Positions 1 to 13,740 of a stretch of DNA of 64,000 bases are shown piece after piece. How positions within the stretch are numbered: the stretch's first letter is position 1; the number at the start of each line of letters is the position of its first letter. The stretch lies in assembly GCA_963920705.1 (NCBI GenBank), contig OY987225.1, forward strand, positions 10,946,158-11,010,157, written 5' to 3'. Origin of the DNA: Odiellus spinosus (taxonomy: Eukaryota > Arthropoda > Arachnida > Opiliones > Phalangiidae). The notes beneath the pieces are model-generated. The model was not told the origin of the DNA, searched no databases, and saw only the letters and a list, made by a program, of their open reading frames with translations. The position numbers were made by a program, and so were the translations under genes.

Positions 1-420
1 TCGAAAAGCATGATTCGAAAAGCATGATTCGAAAAGCATGATTCGAAAAGCATGATTCGAAAAGCATGATTCGAAAAGCATGATTCGAAAAGCTTGATTC
101 GAAAAGCTTGATTCGAAAAGCTTGATTCGAAAAGCTTGATTCGAAAAGCTTGATTCGAAAAGCATGATTCAAAAAGCATGATTCGAAAAGCATGATTCGA
201 AAAGCATGATTCGAAAAGCATGATTCGAAAAGCATGATTCGAAAAGCATGATTCGAAAAGCATGATTCGAAAAGCATGATTCGAAAAGCATGATTCGAAA
301 AACATGATTCGAAAAGCATGATTCGAAAAGCATGATTCGAAAAGCATGATTCGAAAAGCATGATTCGAATAGCTTGATTCGAATAGCATGATTCGAAAAG
401 CATGATTCGAAAAACATGAT
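1..420 (+). repeat. CATG-type subdomain with GCTTG run
   Basis: Mostly canonical GCATG units. A run of five GCTTG units lies at about 91-160, each carrying AAGCTT. The block ends with AATAGCTTG, AATAGCATG and AAAAACATG units, a combination that recurs throughout the window at the border between CATG and CGTG blocks. The window begins in mid-unit. Confidence 0.9.
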
Positions 421-925
421 TCGAATAACGTGATTCGAATAACGTGATTCGAATAGCGTGATTCGAAAAACATGATTCGAATAACGTGATTCGAATAACG
501 AGATTCGAATAGCGTGATTCGAATAGCGTGATTCGAAAAACGTGATTTGAAAAACGTGATTCGAAAAACGTGATTCGAGAAGCGTGATTCGAAAAGCGTG
601 ATTCGAAAAACGTGATTCGAAAAGCGTGATTCGAAAAACGTGATTCGAAAAACGTGATTCGAAAAGCGTGATTCGAAAAACATGATTCGAAAAACGTGAT
701 TCGAAAAACGCGATTCGAAAAACGTGATTCGAAAAACGTGATACGAAAAACGTGATTCTAAAAGCGTGATTCGGAAAACGTGATTCGAAGAACGTGATTC
801 GAATAACGTGATTCGAATAGCGTGATTCGAAAAGCGTGATTCGAAAAACGTGATTCGAAAAGCGTGATTCGAAAAACGTGATTCGAAGAACGTGATTCGA
901 AAAACGTGATTCGAAAAGCGTGATT
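421..925 (+). repeat. CGTG-type subdomain
   Basis: Units are mainly AAAAACGTG, AAAAGCGTG, AATAACGTG and AATAGCGTG, so most carry a second CpG besides TTCGAA. Linked private changes include an ACGCGATTC unit at 708, GATACG at 740 followed by GATTCTAAAA, GATTCGG near 770 and GAAGAACG near 787. The same changes in the same order recur 2,716 bp later, which identifies 3206-3643 as a related copy. Confidence 0.9.
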
Positions 926-2206
926 CGAAAAGCTTGATTCGAAAAGCTTGATTCGAAAAGCATGATTCGAAAAGCATGATTCGAAAAGCATGATTCGAAA
1001 AGCATGATTCGAAAAGCATGATTCGAAAAGCATGATTCGAAAAGCATGATTCGAAAAGCATGATTCGAAAAGCATGATTCGAAAAGCATGATTCGAAAAG
1101 CATGGTTCGAAAAGCATGGTTCGAAAAGCATGGTTCGAAAAGCATGATTCGAAAAGCATGGTTCGAAAAGCATGGTTCGAAAAGCATGGTTCGAAAAGCA
1201 TGGTTCGAAAAGCATGATTCGAAAAGCATGATTCGAAAAGCATGATTCGAAAAGCATGGTTCGAAAAGCATGATTCGAAAAGCATGATTCGAAAAGCATG
1301 ATTCGAAAAGCATGGTTCGAAAAGCATGGTTCGAAAAGCATGGTTCGAAAAGCATGGTTCGAAAAGCATGGTTCGAAAAGCATGATTCGAAAAGCATGAT
1401 TCGAAAAGCATGGTTCGAAAAGCATGGTTCGAAAAGCATGGTTCGAAAAGCATGATTCGAAAAGCATGATTCGAAAAACATGGTTCGAAAATCATGGTTC
1501 GAAAAGCATGATTCGAAAAACATGGTTCGAAAAGCATGGTTCGAAAAGCATGATTCGAAAAGCATGATTCGAAAAGCATGGTTCGAAAAGCATGATTCGA
1601 AAAGCATGATTCGAAAAGCATGATTCGAAAAGCATGATTCGAAAAGCATGATTCGAAAAGCATGATTCGAAAAGCATGATTCGAAAAGCATGATTCGAAA
1701 AGCATGATTCGAAAAGCATGATTCGAAAAGCATGATTCGAAAAGCATGATTCGAAAAGCATGATTCGAATAGCTTGATTCGAAAAACATGATTCGAATAG
1801 CATGATTCGAAAAGCATGATTCGAAAAGCATGATTCGAAAAGCATGATTCGAAAAGCATGATTCGAAAAGCATGGTTCGAAAAGCATGGTTCGAAAAGCA
1901 TGGTTCGAAAAGCATGGTTCGAAAAGCATGGTTCGAAAAGCATGATTCGAAAAGCATGATTCGAAAAGCATGGTTCGAAAAGCATGGTTCGAAAAGCATG
2001 ATTCGAAAAGCATGATTCGAAAAACATGGTTCGAAAAGCATGGTTCGAAAAGCATGATTCGAAAAACATGGTTCGAAAAGCATGGTTCGAAAAGCATGAT
2101 TCGAAAAGCATGATTCGAAAAGCATGGTTCGAAAAGCATGATTCGAAAAGCATGATTCGAAAAGCATGATTCGAAAAGCATGATTCGAAAAGCATGATTC
2201 GAAAAG
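926..2206 (+). repeat. CATG/CATGG-type subdomain
   Basis: Two GCTTG units are followed by canonical GCATG units intermixed from about 1100 with units in which position 1 is G (CATGGTTCG). A CATG-to-CGTG border motif (AATAGCTTG, AAAAACATG, AATAGCATG) appears near 1768-1810 without a CGTG block after it. The stretch around 1471-1580, with its ATCATGGTTC unit at 1491, closely matches 39229-39340, 37,758 bp away. Confidence 0.9.
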
Positions 2207-2360
2207 CCTGATTCGAAAAGCTTGAATCGAAAAACCTGATTCGAAAAGCCTGATTCGAAAGGCCTGATTCGAAAAGCCTGATTCGAAAAGCCTGTTTCGA
2301 AAGGCCTGATTCGAAAAGCCTGATTCGAAAAGCCTGATTCGAAAAGCCTGATTCGAAAGG
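2207..2360 (+). repeat. GCCTG cassette 1
   Basis: About eleven units carry C at position 12. The cassette contains the linked signature GCTTGAATCGAAAAACCT at 2220, in which TTCG has become ATCG. Three units read AAAGGCCTG or AAAGGCATG, and one has GTTTCG. The signature recurs in eight further cassettes across the window. Confidence 0.9.
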
Positions 2361-3205
2361 CATGATTCGAAAAGCATGATTCGAAAAGCATGATTCGAAA
2401 AGCATGATTCGAAAAGCATGATTCGAAAAGCATGATTCGAAAAGCATGATTCGAAAAGCATGGTTCGAAAAGCATGATTCGAAAAGCATGATTCGAAAAG
2501 CATGGTTCGAAAAGCATGGTTCGAAAAGCGTGGTTCGAAAAGCGTGATTCGAAAAGCGTGATTCGAAAAGCGTGATTCGAATAGCGTGATTCGAATAGCG
2601 TGATTCGAATAGCGTGATTCGAATAGCGTGATTCGAAAAACATGATCCGAATAGCATGATTCGAAAAGCATGATTCGAAAAGCATGATTCGAAAAGCATG
2701 ATTCGAAAAGCATGATTCGAAAAGCATGATTCGAAAAGCTTGATTCGAAAAGCTTGATTCGAAAAGCATGATTCGAAAAGCATGATTCGAAAAGCATGAT
2801 TCGAAAAGCATGATTCGAAAAGCATGATTCGAAAAGCATGATTCGAAAAGCATGATTCGAAAAGCATGATTCGAAAAGCTTGATTCGAAAAGCTTGATTC
2901 GAAAAGCTTGATTCGAAAAGCTTGATTCGAAAAGCTTGATTCGAAAAGCATGATTCAAAAAGCATGATTCGAAAAGCATGATTCGAAAAGCATGATACGA
3001 AAAGAATGATTCGAAAAGCATGATTCGAAAAGCATGATTCGTAAAGCATGATTCGAAAAGCATGATTCGAAAAGCTTGATTCGAAAAGCATGATTCGAAA
3101 AGCATGATTCGAAAAGCATGATTCGAATAGCTTGATTCAAAAAACATGATTCGAATAGCATGATTCGAATAGCATGATTTGAAAAGCATGATTCGAAAAA
3201 CATGA
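2361..3205 (+). repeat. CATG-type subdomain with small CGTG and GCTTG islands
   Basis: Canonical and CATGG units run to about 2526, then GCGTG units at 2527-2640 and a GATCCG unit at 2644. CATG units follow, with GCTTG pairs and a run of five GCTTG units at about 2878-2945. Border units (AATAGCTTG, AAAAACATG, AATAGCATG) lie at 3126-3205. No sequence other than the 14-mer is present. Confidence 0.88.
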
Positions 3206-3643
3206 TTCGAATAACGTGATTCGAATAACGTGATTCGAATAGCGTGATTCGAATAGCGTGATTCGAATAACGTGATTCGAATAACGTGATTCGAATAGCG
3301 TGATTCGAATAGCGTGATTCGAATAGCGTGATTCGAAAAACGTGATTCGAAAAACGTGATTCGAAAAACGTGATTCGAAAAGCGTCATTCGAAAAACGTG
3401 ATTCGAAAAACGTGATTCGAAAAACGCGATTCGAAAAACGTGATTCGAAAAACGTGATACGAAAAACGTGATTCTAAAAGCGTGATTCGGAAAACGTGAT
3501 TCGAAGAACGTGATTCGAATAACGTGATTCGAATAGCGTGATTCGAAAAGCGTGATTCGAAAAACGTGATTCTAAAGGCGTGATTCGAAAAACGTGATTC
3601 GAAAAACGTGATTCGAAAAACGTGATTCGAAAAGCGTGATTCG
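3206..3643 (+). repeat. CGTG-type subdomain, copy of 421-925
   Basis: AACGTG/AGCGTG units carry the same ordered private changes as the block near 700-800: ACGCGATTC at 3424, GATACG at 3456, then GATTCTAAAA, GATTCGG and GAAGAACG. Each is offset by 2,716 bp (194 units). The flanks differ by whole-unit insertions, so the alignment holds only over the middle of the block. Confidence 0.88.
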
Positions 3644-5110
3644 AAAAGCTTGATTCGAAAAGCTTGATTCGAAAAGCATGATTCGAAAAGCATGATTCGA
3701 AAAGCATGATTCGAAAAGCATGATTCGAAAAGCATGATTCGAAAAGCATGATTCGAAAAGCATGATTCGAAAAGCATGATTCGAAAAGCATGATTCGAAA
3801 AGCATGGTTCGAAAAGCATGGTTCGAAAAGCATGGTTCGAAAAGCATGATTCGAAAAGCATGATTCGAAAAGCATGGTTCGAAAAGCATGGTTCGAAAAG
3901 CATGGTTCGAAAAGCATGATTCGAAAAGCATGATTCGAAAAGCATGATTCGAAAAGCATGGTTCGAAAAGCATGATTCGAAAAGCATGATTCGAAAAGCA
4001 TGATTCGAAAAGCATGGTTCGAAAAGCATGGTTCGAAAAGCATGGTTCGAAAAGCATGGTTCGAAAAGCATGGTTCGAAAAGCATGATTCGAAAAGCATG
4101 ATTCAAAAAGCATGGTTCGAAAAGCATGGTTCGAAAAGCATGGTTCGAAAAGCATGATTCGAAAAGCATGATTCGAAAAGCATGATTCGAAAAGCATGAT
4201 TCGAAAAGCATGATTCGAAAAGCATGATTCGAAAAGCATGGTTCGAAAAGCATGGTTCGAAAAGCATGGTTCGAAAAGCATGGTTCGAAAAGCATGGTTC
4301 GAAAAGCATGATTCGAAAAGCATGATTCAAAAAGCATGGTTCGAAAAGCATGGTTCGAAAAGCATGGTTCGAAAAGCATGATTCGAAAAGCATGATTCGA
4401 AAAGCATGATTCGAAAAACATGGTTCGAAAAGCATGGTTCGAAAAGCATGATTCGAAAAGCATGGTTCGAAAAGCATGATTCGAAAAGCATGATTCGAAA
4501 AGCATGATTCGAAAAGCATGATTCGAAAAGCATGATTCGAAAAGCATGATTCGAAAAGCATGATTCGAAAAGCATGATTCGAAAAGCATGATTCGAAAAG
4601 CATGATTCGAAAAGCATGATTCGAAAAGCCTGATTCGAAAAGCCTGATTCGAAAAGCTTGATTTGAAAAGCTTGATTCGAAAAGCTTGATTCGAAAAGCA
4701 TGATTCGAAAAGCATGATTCGAAAAGCATGATTCGAAAAGCATGATTCGAAAAGCATGATTCGAAAAGCATGATTCGAAAAGCATGATTCGAAAAGCATG
4801 ATTCGAAAAGCATGATTCGAAAAGCATGATTCGAAAAGCATGATTCGAAAAGCATGATTCGAAAAGCATGATTCGAAAAGCATGATTCGAAAAGCATGAT
4901 TCGAAAAGCATGATTCGAAAAGCATGATTCGAAAAGCATGATTCGAATAGCTTGATTCGAAAAACATGATTCGAATAGCATGATTCGAAAAGCATGATTC
5001 GAAAAGCATGATTCGAAAAGCATGATTCGAAAAGCATGATTCGAATAGCTTGATTCGAAAAACATGATTCGAATAGCATGATTCGAATAGCATGATTCGA
5101 AAAGCATGAT
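3644..5110 (+). repeat. CATG/CATGG-type subdomain
   Basis: Two GCTTG units are followed by a long run of canonical units, interspersed with CATGGTTCG units between about 3800 and 4460. Two GCCTG units and three GCTTG units lie at about 4622-4690, resembling a short remnant of the GCCTG cassette without its GAATCG signature. Border motifs occur at 4947-4985 and 5047-5095. Confidence 0.88.
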
Positions 5111-5565
5111 TCGAAAAACATCATTCGAATAACGTGATTCGAATAACGTGATTCGAATAGCGTGATTCGAATGGCGTGATTCGAAAAACGTGATTCGAAA
5201 AACATGATTCGAAAAACGTGATTCGAGAAGCGTGATTCGAAAAGCGTGATTCGAAAAACGTGATTCGAATAGCGTGATTCGAAAAGCGTGATTCGAAAAG
5301 CGTGATACGAAAAACGTGATTCGAAAAACGTGATTCGAATAGCGTGATTCGAAAAGCGTGATTCGAAAAGCATGACTCGAAAAGCATGGTTCGAAAAGCA
5401 TGATTCGAAAAGCATGATTCGAAAAGCATGATTCGAAAAGCATGATTCGAAAAGCATGATTCGAAAAGCATGATTCGAAAAGCATGATTCGAAAAGCATG
5501 ATTCGAAAAGCATGATTCGAAAAGCATGATTCGAAAAGCATGATTCGAAAAGCATGATTCGAAAA
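5111..5565 (+). repeat. CGTG block followed by CATG block
   Basis: CGTG units fill 5111-5372, including GAGAAGCG (substitution at position 7) and a GATACG unit near 5304. Canonical units follow, starting with a CATGACTCG and a CATGGTTCG unit near 5370-5395. The GCATGACTCG then CATGGTTCG pair also marks block ends near 39.89, 41.90 and 43.33 kb, suggesting common descent. Confidence 0.85.
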
Positions 5566-5772
5566 GCCTGATTCGAAAAGCTTGAATCGAAAAACCTAAT
5601 TCGAAAAGCCTGATTCGAAAAGCCTGATTCGAAAAGCCTGATTCGAAAAGCTTGATTCGAAAAGCCTGATTCGAAAAGCCTGTTTCGAAAGGCCTGATTC
5701 GAAAAGCCTGATTCGAAAAGCCTGATTCGAAAGGCCTGATTCGAAAAGCATGATTCGAAAAGCCTGATTCGA
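5566..5772 (+). repeat. GCCTG cassette 2
   Basis: A run of GCCTG units carries the GCTTGAATCGAAAAACCT signature at 5580, then AATTCG. It lies 3,360 bp (240 units) after the signature in cassette 1. AAAGGCCTG and GTTTCG units recur as in cassette 1, so the two are paralogous segments, not independent mutations. Confidence 0.9.
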
Positions 5773-8700
5773 AAAGCATGATTCGAAAAGCATGATTCGA
5801 AAAGCATGATTCGAAAAGCATGATTCGAAAAGCATGATTCGAAAAGCATGGTTTGAAAAGCGTGGTTCGAAAAGCGTGGTTCGAAAAGCGTGATTCGAAA
5901 AGCGTGATTCGAATAACGTGATTCGAATAGCGTGATTCGAATAGCGTGATTCGAATAGCGTGATTCAAATAGCCTGAATCGAAAAACATGATCCGAAAAG
6001 CATGATTCGAAAAGCATGATTCGAAAAGCATGATTCGAAAAGCGTGATTCGAAAAGCATGATTCGAAAAGCATGATTCGAAAAGCGTGATTCGAAAAACA
6101 TGATTCGAAAAACGTGATTCGAAAAACGTGATTCGAAAAGCGTGATTCGAAAAACGTGATTCGACAAACGTGATTCGAAAAACGTGATACGAAAAACGTG
6201 ATTCTAAAAGCGTGATTCGAAAAACGTGATTCGAAAAACGTTATTCGAATAACGTGATTCGGATAGCGTGATTCGAAAAGCGTGATTCGAAAAACGTGAT
6301 TCGAAAGCGTGATTCGAAAAACGTGATTCGAAAAGCGTGATTCGAAAAACGTGATTCGAAAAACGTGATTCGAAAAGCGTGATTCGAAAAGCGTGATTCG
6401 AAAAACGTGATTCGAAAAACGTGATTCGAAAAGCGTGATTCGAAAAGCGTGATTCGAAAAGCGTGATTCGAAAAGCATGATTCGAAAAGCATGATTCGAA
6501 AAGCTTGATTCGAAAAGCATGATTCGAAAAGCATGATTCGAAAAGCATGATTCGAAAAGCATTATTCGAATAGCTTGATTCGAATAGCTTGATTCGAAAA
6601 ACATGATTCGAATAGCATGATTCGAAAAGCATGATTCGAAAAGCATGATTCGAATAACGTGATTCGAATAACGTGATTCGAATAGCGTGATTCGAATAGC
6701 GTTATTCGAAAAACGTGATTCGAAAAACATGATTCGAAAAACGTGATCCGAGAAGCGTGATTCGAAAAGCGTGATTCGAAAAACGTGATTCTAAAAACGT
6801 GATTCGAAAAACGTGATTCGAAAAGCGTGATTCGAAAAACGTGATTCGAAAAACGTGATTCGAAAAACGTGATACGAAAAACGTGATTCTAAAAGCGTGA
6901 TTCGAAAAACGTGATTCGAAAAACGTGATTCGAATAACGTGATTCGAAAAACGTGATTCGAAAAACGTGATTCGAAAAACGTGATTCGAAAAACGTGATT
7001 CGAAAAGCGTGATTCGAAAAGCGTGATTCGAAAAACGTGATTCGAAAAACGTTATTCGAAAAACGTGATTCGAAAAGCATGATTCAAAAAGCATGATTCG
7101 AAAAGCATGATTCGAAAAGCATGATTCGAAAAGCATGATTCGAAAAGCATGATTCGCGAAGCATGGTTCGAAGAGCTTGATTCGAATAGCTTGATTCGAA
7201 AAACAAGATTCGAATAGCATGATTCGAATAGCATGATTCGAAAAGCATGATTCGAATAGCTTGATTCGAATAGCTTGATTCGAAAAACATGATTCGAATA
7301 GCATGATTCGAATAGCATTATTCGAAAAGCATGATTCGAAAAACATGATTCGAATAACGTGATTCGAAAGACGTGATTCGAAAAACATGATTCGAAAAAC
7401 GTGATTCGAAAAGCGTGATTCGAAAACCGTGATTCGAAAAACGTGATTCGAAAAGCGTGATTCGAAAAACGTGATTCGAAAAACGTGATTCGAAAAACGT
7501 GATACGAAAAACGTGATTCTAAAAGCGTGATTCGAAAAACTTGATTCGAAAAACGTGATTCGAAAAACGTGATTCGAAAAGCGTGATTCGAAAAACGTGA
7601 TTCGAAAAACGTGATTCGAAAAGCGTGATTCGAAAAACGTGATTCGAATAACGTGATTCGAATAGCGTGATTCGAAAAGCATGATTCGAAAAGCATGATT
7701 CGAAAAGCATGATTCGAAAAGCATGATTCGAAGAGCTTGATTCGAATAGCTTGATTCGAAAAACATGATTCGAATAGCATGATTCGAAAAGCATGATTCG
7801 AAAAGCATGATTCGAATAGCTTGATTCGAATAGCTTGATTCGAAAAACATGATTCGAATAGCATGATTCGAATAGCATTATTCGAAAAGCATGATTCGAA
7901 AAACATGATTCGAATAACGTGATTCGAATAGCGTGATTCGAATAGCGTGATTCGAAAAACGTGATTCGAAAAACATGATTCGAAAAACGTGATTCGAAAA
8001 ACGTGATTCGAAAAACGTGATTCGAAAAACGTGATTCGAAAAGCGTGATTCGAAAAACGTGATTCGAAAAACGTGATTCGAAAAACGTGATACGAAAAAC
8101 GTGATTCGAAAAGCGTGATTCGAAAAACTTGATTCGAAAAACGTGATTCGAATAACGTGATTCGAAAAACATGATTCGAATAGCATGATTCGAATAGCAT
8201 GATTCGAAAAGCATGATTCGAAAAACGTGATTCGAATAACGTGATTCGAATAGCGTGATTCGAATAGCGTGATTCGAAAAACGAGATTCGAAAAACATGA
8301 TTCGAAAAAACGTGATTCGAAAAGCGTGATTCGAAAAGCGTGATTCGAAAAACGTGATTCGAAAAGCGTGATTCGAAAAACGTGATTCGAAAAACGTGAT
8401 TCGAAAAACGTGATTCGAATAACGTGATTCGAATAGCGTGATTCGACAAGCGTGATTCGAAAAACGTGATTCGAATAGCGTGATTCGAAAAACGTGATTC
8501 GAAAAACGTGATTCGAAAAACATGATTCGAAAAACGTGATTCGAAAAACGTGATTCGAAAAACGTGATTCGAAAAACGTGATTCGAAAAGCGTGATTCGA
8601 AAAACGTGATTCGAAAAGCGTGATTCGAAAAACTTGATTCGAAAAACGTGATTCGAAAAACGTGATTCGAAAAGCGTGATTCGAAAAGCTTGATTCGAAA

Positions 8701-9215
8701 AATGTGATTCGAATAGCGTGATTCGAAAAACGTGATTCGAAAAACGTGATTCGAAAAACGTGATTCGAAAAACGTGATTCGAAAAACGTGATTCGAAAAA
8801 CGTGATTCGAAAAGCGTGATTCGATAATCGTGATTCGAAAAGCGTGATTCGAAAAACGTGATTCGAATAGCGTGATTCGAAAAGCTTGATTCGAAAAACA
8901 TGATTCGAATCGCATGATTCGAATAGCATGATTCGAATAGCATGATTCGAAAAACGTGATTCGAAAAACGTGATTCGAAAAGCGTGATTCGAAAAGCGTG
9001 ATTCGAAAAACGTGATTCGAAAAACGTGATTCGAAAAGCGTGATTCGAAAAACGTGATTCGAATAACGTGATTCGAAAAGCGTGATTCGAAAAGCATGAT
9101 TCGAAAAGCATGATTCGAAAAGCATGATTCAAAAAGCATGATTCGAAAAGCATGATTCAAAAAGCATGATTCGAAAAGCATGATTCGAAAAGCATGATTC
9201 GAAAAGCATGATTCG
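8701..9215 (+). repeat. Segment A1 of an 8,690-bp-spaced duplication
   Basis: This segment matches 17391-17905 almost unit for unit. Shared rare variants are AATGTG at 8701, AATCGCATG at 8908 and two GATTCAAAAAG units near 9130-9160. Beyond about 9215 the second copy has one extra unit. Confidence 0.85.
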
Positions 9216-12109
9216 AAAAGCATTATTCGAATAGCTTGATTCGAATAGCTTGATTCGAAAAACATGATTCGAATAGCATGATTCGAATAGCATGATTCGA
9301 AAAGCATGATTCGAAAAACGTGATTCGAATAACGTGATTCGAATAGCGTGATTCGAATAGCGTGATTCGAAAAACGTGAGTCGAATAGCGTGATTCGAAA
9401 AACGTGATTCGAAAAACGTGATTCGAAAAACGTGATTCGAAAAACGTGATTCGAAAAGCGTGATTCGAAAAGCGTGATTCGAAAAACGTGATTCGAAAAA
9501 CGTGATTCGAATAGCGTAATTCGAAAAACGTGATTCGAAAAACGTGATTCGAAAAGCGTGATTCGAAAAGCGTAATTCGAAAAGCGTGATTCGAAAAACG
9601 TGATTCGAAAAGCGTGATTCGAAAAACGTGATTCGAAAAACGTGATTCGAAAAACGTGATACGAAAAACGTGATTCTAAACACGTGATTCGAAAAGCGTG
9701 ATTTGAAAAACGTGATTCGAATAACGTGATTCGAATAGCATGATTCGAAAAACATGATTCGAAAAACATGATTCGAAAAACGTGATTCGAAAAACATGAT
9801 TCGAAAAGCGTGATTCGAAAAACGTGATTCGAAAAACGTGATTCGAAAAACGTGATTCGAAAAGCGTGATTCGAAAAACGTGATTCGAATAACGTGATTC
9901 GAAAAGCATGATTCGAAAAGCATGATTCGAAAAGCATGATTCGAAAAGCATGATTCGAAAAGCATGATTCGAATAGCTTGATTCGAAGAGCTTGATTCGA
10001 AAAACATGATTCGAATAGCATGATTCGAATAGCGTGATTCGAAAAGCGTGATTCGAAAAACGTGATTCGAATAACGTGATTCGAATAGCGTGATTCGAAT
10101 AGCGTGATTCGAAAAACGTGATTCTAAAAACATGATTCGAAAAACGTGATTCGAAGAGCGTGATTCGAAAAGCGTGATTCGAAAAACGTGATTCGAAAAG
10201 CCTGATTCTAAAAACGTGATTCGAAAAACGTGATTCGAAAAACGTGATTCGAAAAGCGTGATTCGAAAAACGTGATTCGAAAAACGTGATTCGAAAAGCG
10301 TGATTCGAAAAGCTTGATTCGAAAAACATGATTCGAATAACATGATTCGAAAAACGTGATTCGAAAAGCGTGATTCGAAAAGCGTGATTCGAAAAACGTG
10401 ATTCGAAAAACGTGATTCGAAAAGCGTGGTTCGAAAAACGTGATTCGAATAACGTGATTCGAATAGCGTGATTCGAAAAGCGTGATTCGAAAAACGTGAT
10501 TCGAATAGTGTGATTAGAAAAACGTGATTCGAAAAACGTGATTCGAAAAGCGTGTATCGAAAAACGTGATTCGAAAAAGATGATTCGAAAAACGTGATTC
10601 GAAAAGCGTGATTCGAAAAACGTGATTCGAAAAACGTGATTCGAAAAGCGTGATTCGAAAAGCTTGATTCGAAAAACATGATTCGAATAACATGATTCGA
10701 AAAACGTGATTCGAATAGCATGATTCGAAAAACATGATTCGAAAAACATGATTCGAAAAACGTGATTCGAAAAGCGTGATTCGAAAAGTGTGATTCGAAA
10801 AACGTGATTCAAAAAACTTGATTCGAAAAACGTGATTCGAAAAACGTGATTCGAAAAGCGTGATTCGAAAAGCGTGATTCGAAAAACGTGATTCGAATAA
10901 CGTGATTCGAAAAGCATGATTCGAAAAGCATGATTCGAATAGCATGATTCGAAAAGCATGATTTAAAAAGCATGATTCGAAAAGCATGATTCGAAAAGCA
11001 TGATTCGAAAAGCATGATTCGAAAAGCATGATTCGAAAAGCATGATTCGAAAAGCATGATTCGAAAAGCTTGATTCGAAAAGCATGATTCGAATAGCTTG
11101 ATTCGAATAGCTTGATTCGAAAAACATGATTCGAATAGCATGATTCGAATAGCATGATTCGAAAAGCATGATTCGAAAAACGTGATTCCAATAACGTGAT
11201 TCGAATAGCGTGATTCGAATAGCGTGATTCGAAAAACGTGATTCTAAAAACATGATTCGAAAAACGTGATTCGAAAAGCGTAATTCGAAAAGCGTGATTC
11301 GAAAAACGTGATTCGAAAAGCGTGATTCGAAAAACGTGATTCGAAAAACGTGATTCGAAAAACGTGATACGAAAAACGTGATTCTAAAAACGTGATTCGA
11401 AAAGCGTGATTTGAAAAACGTGATTCGAATAACGTGATTCGAATAGCGTGATTCGAAAAGCGTGATTCGAAAAGCGTGATTCGAAAAACGTGATTCGAAA
11501 AACGTGATTCGAAAAACGTGATTCGAAAAACGTGATTCGAAAAACGTGATTCGAAAAACGTGTTTCGAAAAACGTGATTCGAAAAACGTGATTCGAAAAA
11601 CGTGATTCGAAAAACGTGATTCGAAAAGCGTGATTCGAAAATCTTGATTCGAAAAACCTGATTCGAATAACATGATTCGAATAGCATGATTGGAAAAACA
11701 TGATTCGAAAAACATGATTCGAAAAACGTGATTCGAAAAACATGATTCGAAAAGCTTGATTCGAAAAACGTGATTCGAAAAACGTGATTCGAAAAACGTG
11801 ATTCGAAAAGCGTGATTCGAAAAACGTGATTAGAATAACGTGATTCGAAAAGCATGATTCGAAAAGCATGATTCGAAGAGCTTGATTCGAAAAACATGAT
11901 TCGAATAGCATGATTCGAATAGCGTGATTCGAAAAGCGTGATTCGAAAAACGTGATTCGAATAACGTGATTCGAATAGCGTAATTCGAATAGCGTGATTC
12001 GAAAAACGTGATTCTAAAAACATGATTCGAAAAACGTGATTCGAAGAGCGTGATTCGAAAAGCGTGATTCGAAAAACGTGATTCGAAAAGCCTGATTCTA
12101 AAAACGTGA

Positions 12110-12696
12110 TTCGAAAAACGTGATTCGAAAAACGTGATTCGAAAAGCGTGATTCGAAAAGCTTGATTCGAAAAACATGATTCGAATAACATGATTCGAAT
12201 AGCATGATTCGAATAGCATGATTCGAAAAACGTGATTCGAAAAGCGTGATTCGAAAAACGTGATTCGAATAACGTGATTCGAATAGCGTGATTCGAAAAG
12301 CGTGATTCGAAAAACGTGATTCGAATAGCGTAATTCGAAAAACGTGATTCGAAAAACGTGATTCGAAAAGCGTGATTCGAAAAACGTGATTCGAAAAACG
12401 TGATTCGAAAAACGTGATTCGAAAAGCGTGATTCGAAAACGTGATTCTAAAAACGTGATTCGAAAAGCGTGATTCGAAAAGCTTGATTCGAAAAACATGA
12501 TTCGAATAACATGATTCGAATAGAATGATTCGAAAAACATGATTCGAAAAACATGATTCGAAAAACGTGATTCGAAAAGCGTGATTCGAAAAGCGTGGTT
12601 CGAAAAACGTGATTCGAATAACGTGATTCGAATAGCGTGATTCGAAAAGCGTGATTCGAAAAACGTGATTCGAATAGCGTGATTAGAAAAACGTGA
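12110..12696 (+). repeat. 587-bp tandem higher-order repeat, copy 1
   Basis: 41 units of 14 bp plus one 13-bp unit (12433-12445). Diagnostic units are GCGTAATTC at 12328, AATAGAATG near 12520 and GATTAGAAA at 12681. Every one recurs exactly 587 bp later, including the 13-bp unit, so the off-length unit predates the duplication. The outer boundary is approximate. Confidence 0.9.
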
Positions 12697-13283
12697 TTCG
12701 AAAAACGTGATTCGAAAAACGTGATTCGAAAAGCGTGATTCGAAAAGCTTGATTCGAAAAACATGATTCGAATAACATGATTCGAATAGCATGATTCGAA
12801 TAGCATGATTCGAAAAACGTGATTCGAAAAGCGTGATTCGAAAAACGTGATTCGAATAACGTGATTCGAATAGCGTGATTCGAAAAGCGTGATTCGAAAA
12901 ACGTGATTCGAATAGCGTAATTCGAAAAACGTGATTCGAAAAACGTGATTCGAAAAGCGTGATTCGAAAAACGTGATTCGAAAAACGTGATTCGAAAAAC
13001 GTGATTCGAAAAGCGTGATTCGAAAACGTGATTCTAAAAACGTGATTCGAAAAGCGTGATTCGAAAAGCTTGATTCGAAAAACATGATTCGAATAACATG
13101 ATTCGAATAGAATGATTCGAAAAACATGATTCGAAAAACATGATTCGAAAAACGTGATTCGAAAAGCGTGATTCGAAAAGCGTGGTTCGAAAAACGTGAT
13201 TCGAATAACGTGATTCGAATAGCGTGATTCGAAAAGCGTGATTCGAAAAACGTGATTCGAATAGCGTGATTAGAAAAACGTGA
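12697..13283 (+). repeat. 587-bp tandem higher-order repeat, copy 2
   Basis: Directly adjoins copy 1. It carries GCGTAATTC at 12915, the 13-bp unit at 13020-13032, AATAGAATG near 13108 and GATTAGAAA at 13268, all offset 587 bp from copy 1. Similarity breaks near 13300. Related but longer versions of the same module follow in the 1,735-bp repeat. Confidence 0.9.
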
Positions 13284-13740
13284 TTCGAAAAACGTGATTC
13301 GAAAAGCGTGATTCGAAAAACGTGATTCGAAAAAGGTGATTCGAAAAACGTGATTCGAAAAGCGTGATTCGAAAAACGTGATTCGAAAAACGTGATTCGA
13401 AAAGCGTGATTCGAAAAGCTTGATTCGAATAGCTTGATTCGAAAAACATGATTCGAATAGCATGATTCGAATAGCATGATTCGAAAAGCATGATTCGAAA
13501 AACGTGATTCGAATAACGTGATTCGAATAGCGTGATTCGAATAGCGTGATTCGAATAGCTTGATTCGAAAAACGTGATTCTAAAAACATGATTCGAAAAA
13601 CGTGATTCGAAAAGCGTGATTCGAAAAGCGTGATTCGAAAAACGTGATTCGAATAACGTGATTCGAAAAACGTGATTCGATAAACGTGATTCGAATAACA
13701 TGATTCGAATAGCATGATTCGAATAGCATGATTCGAAAAA

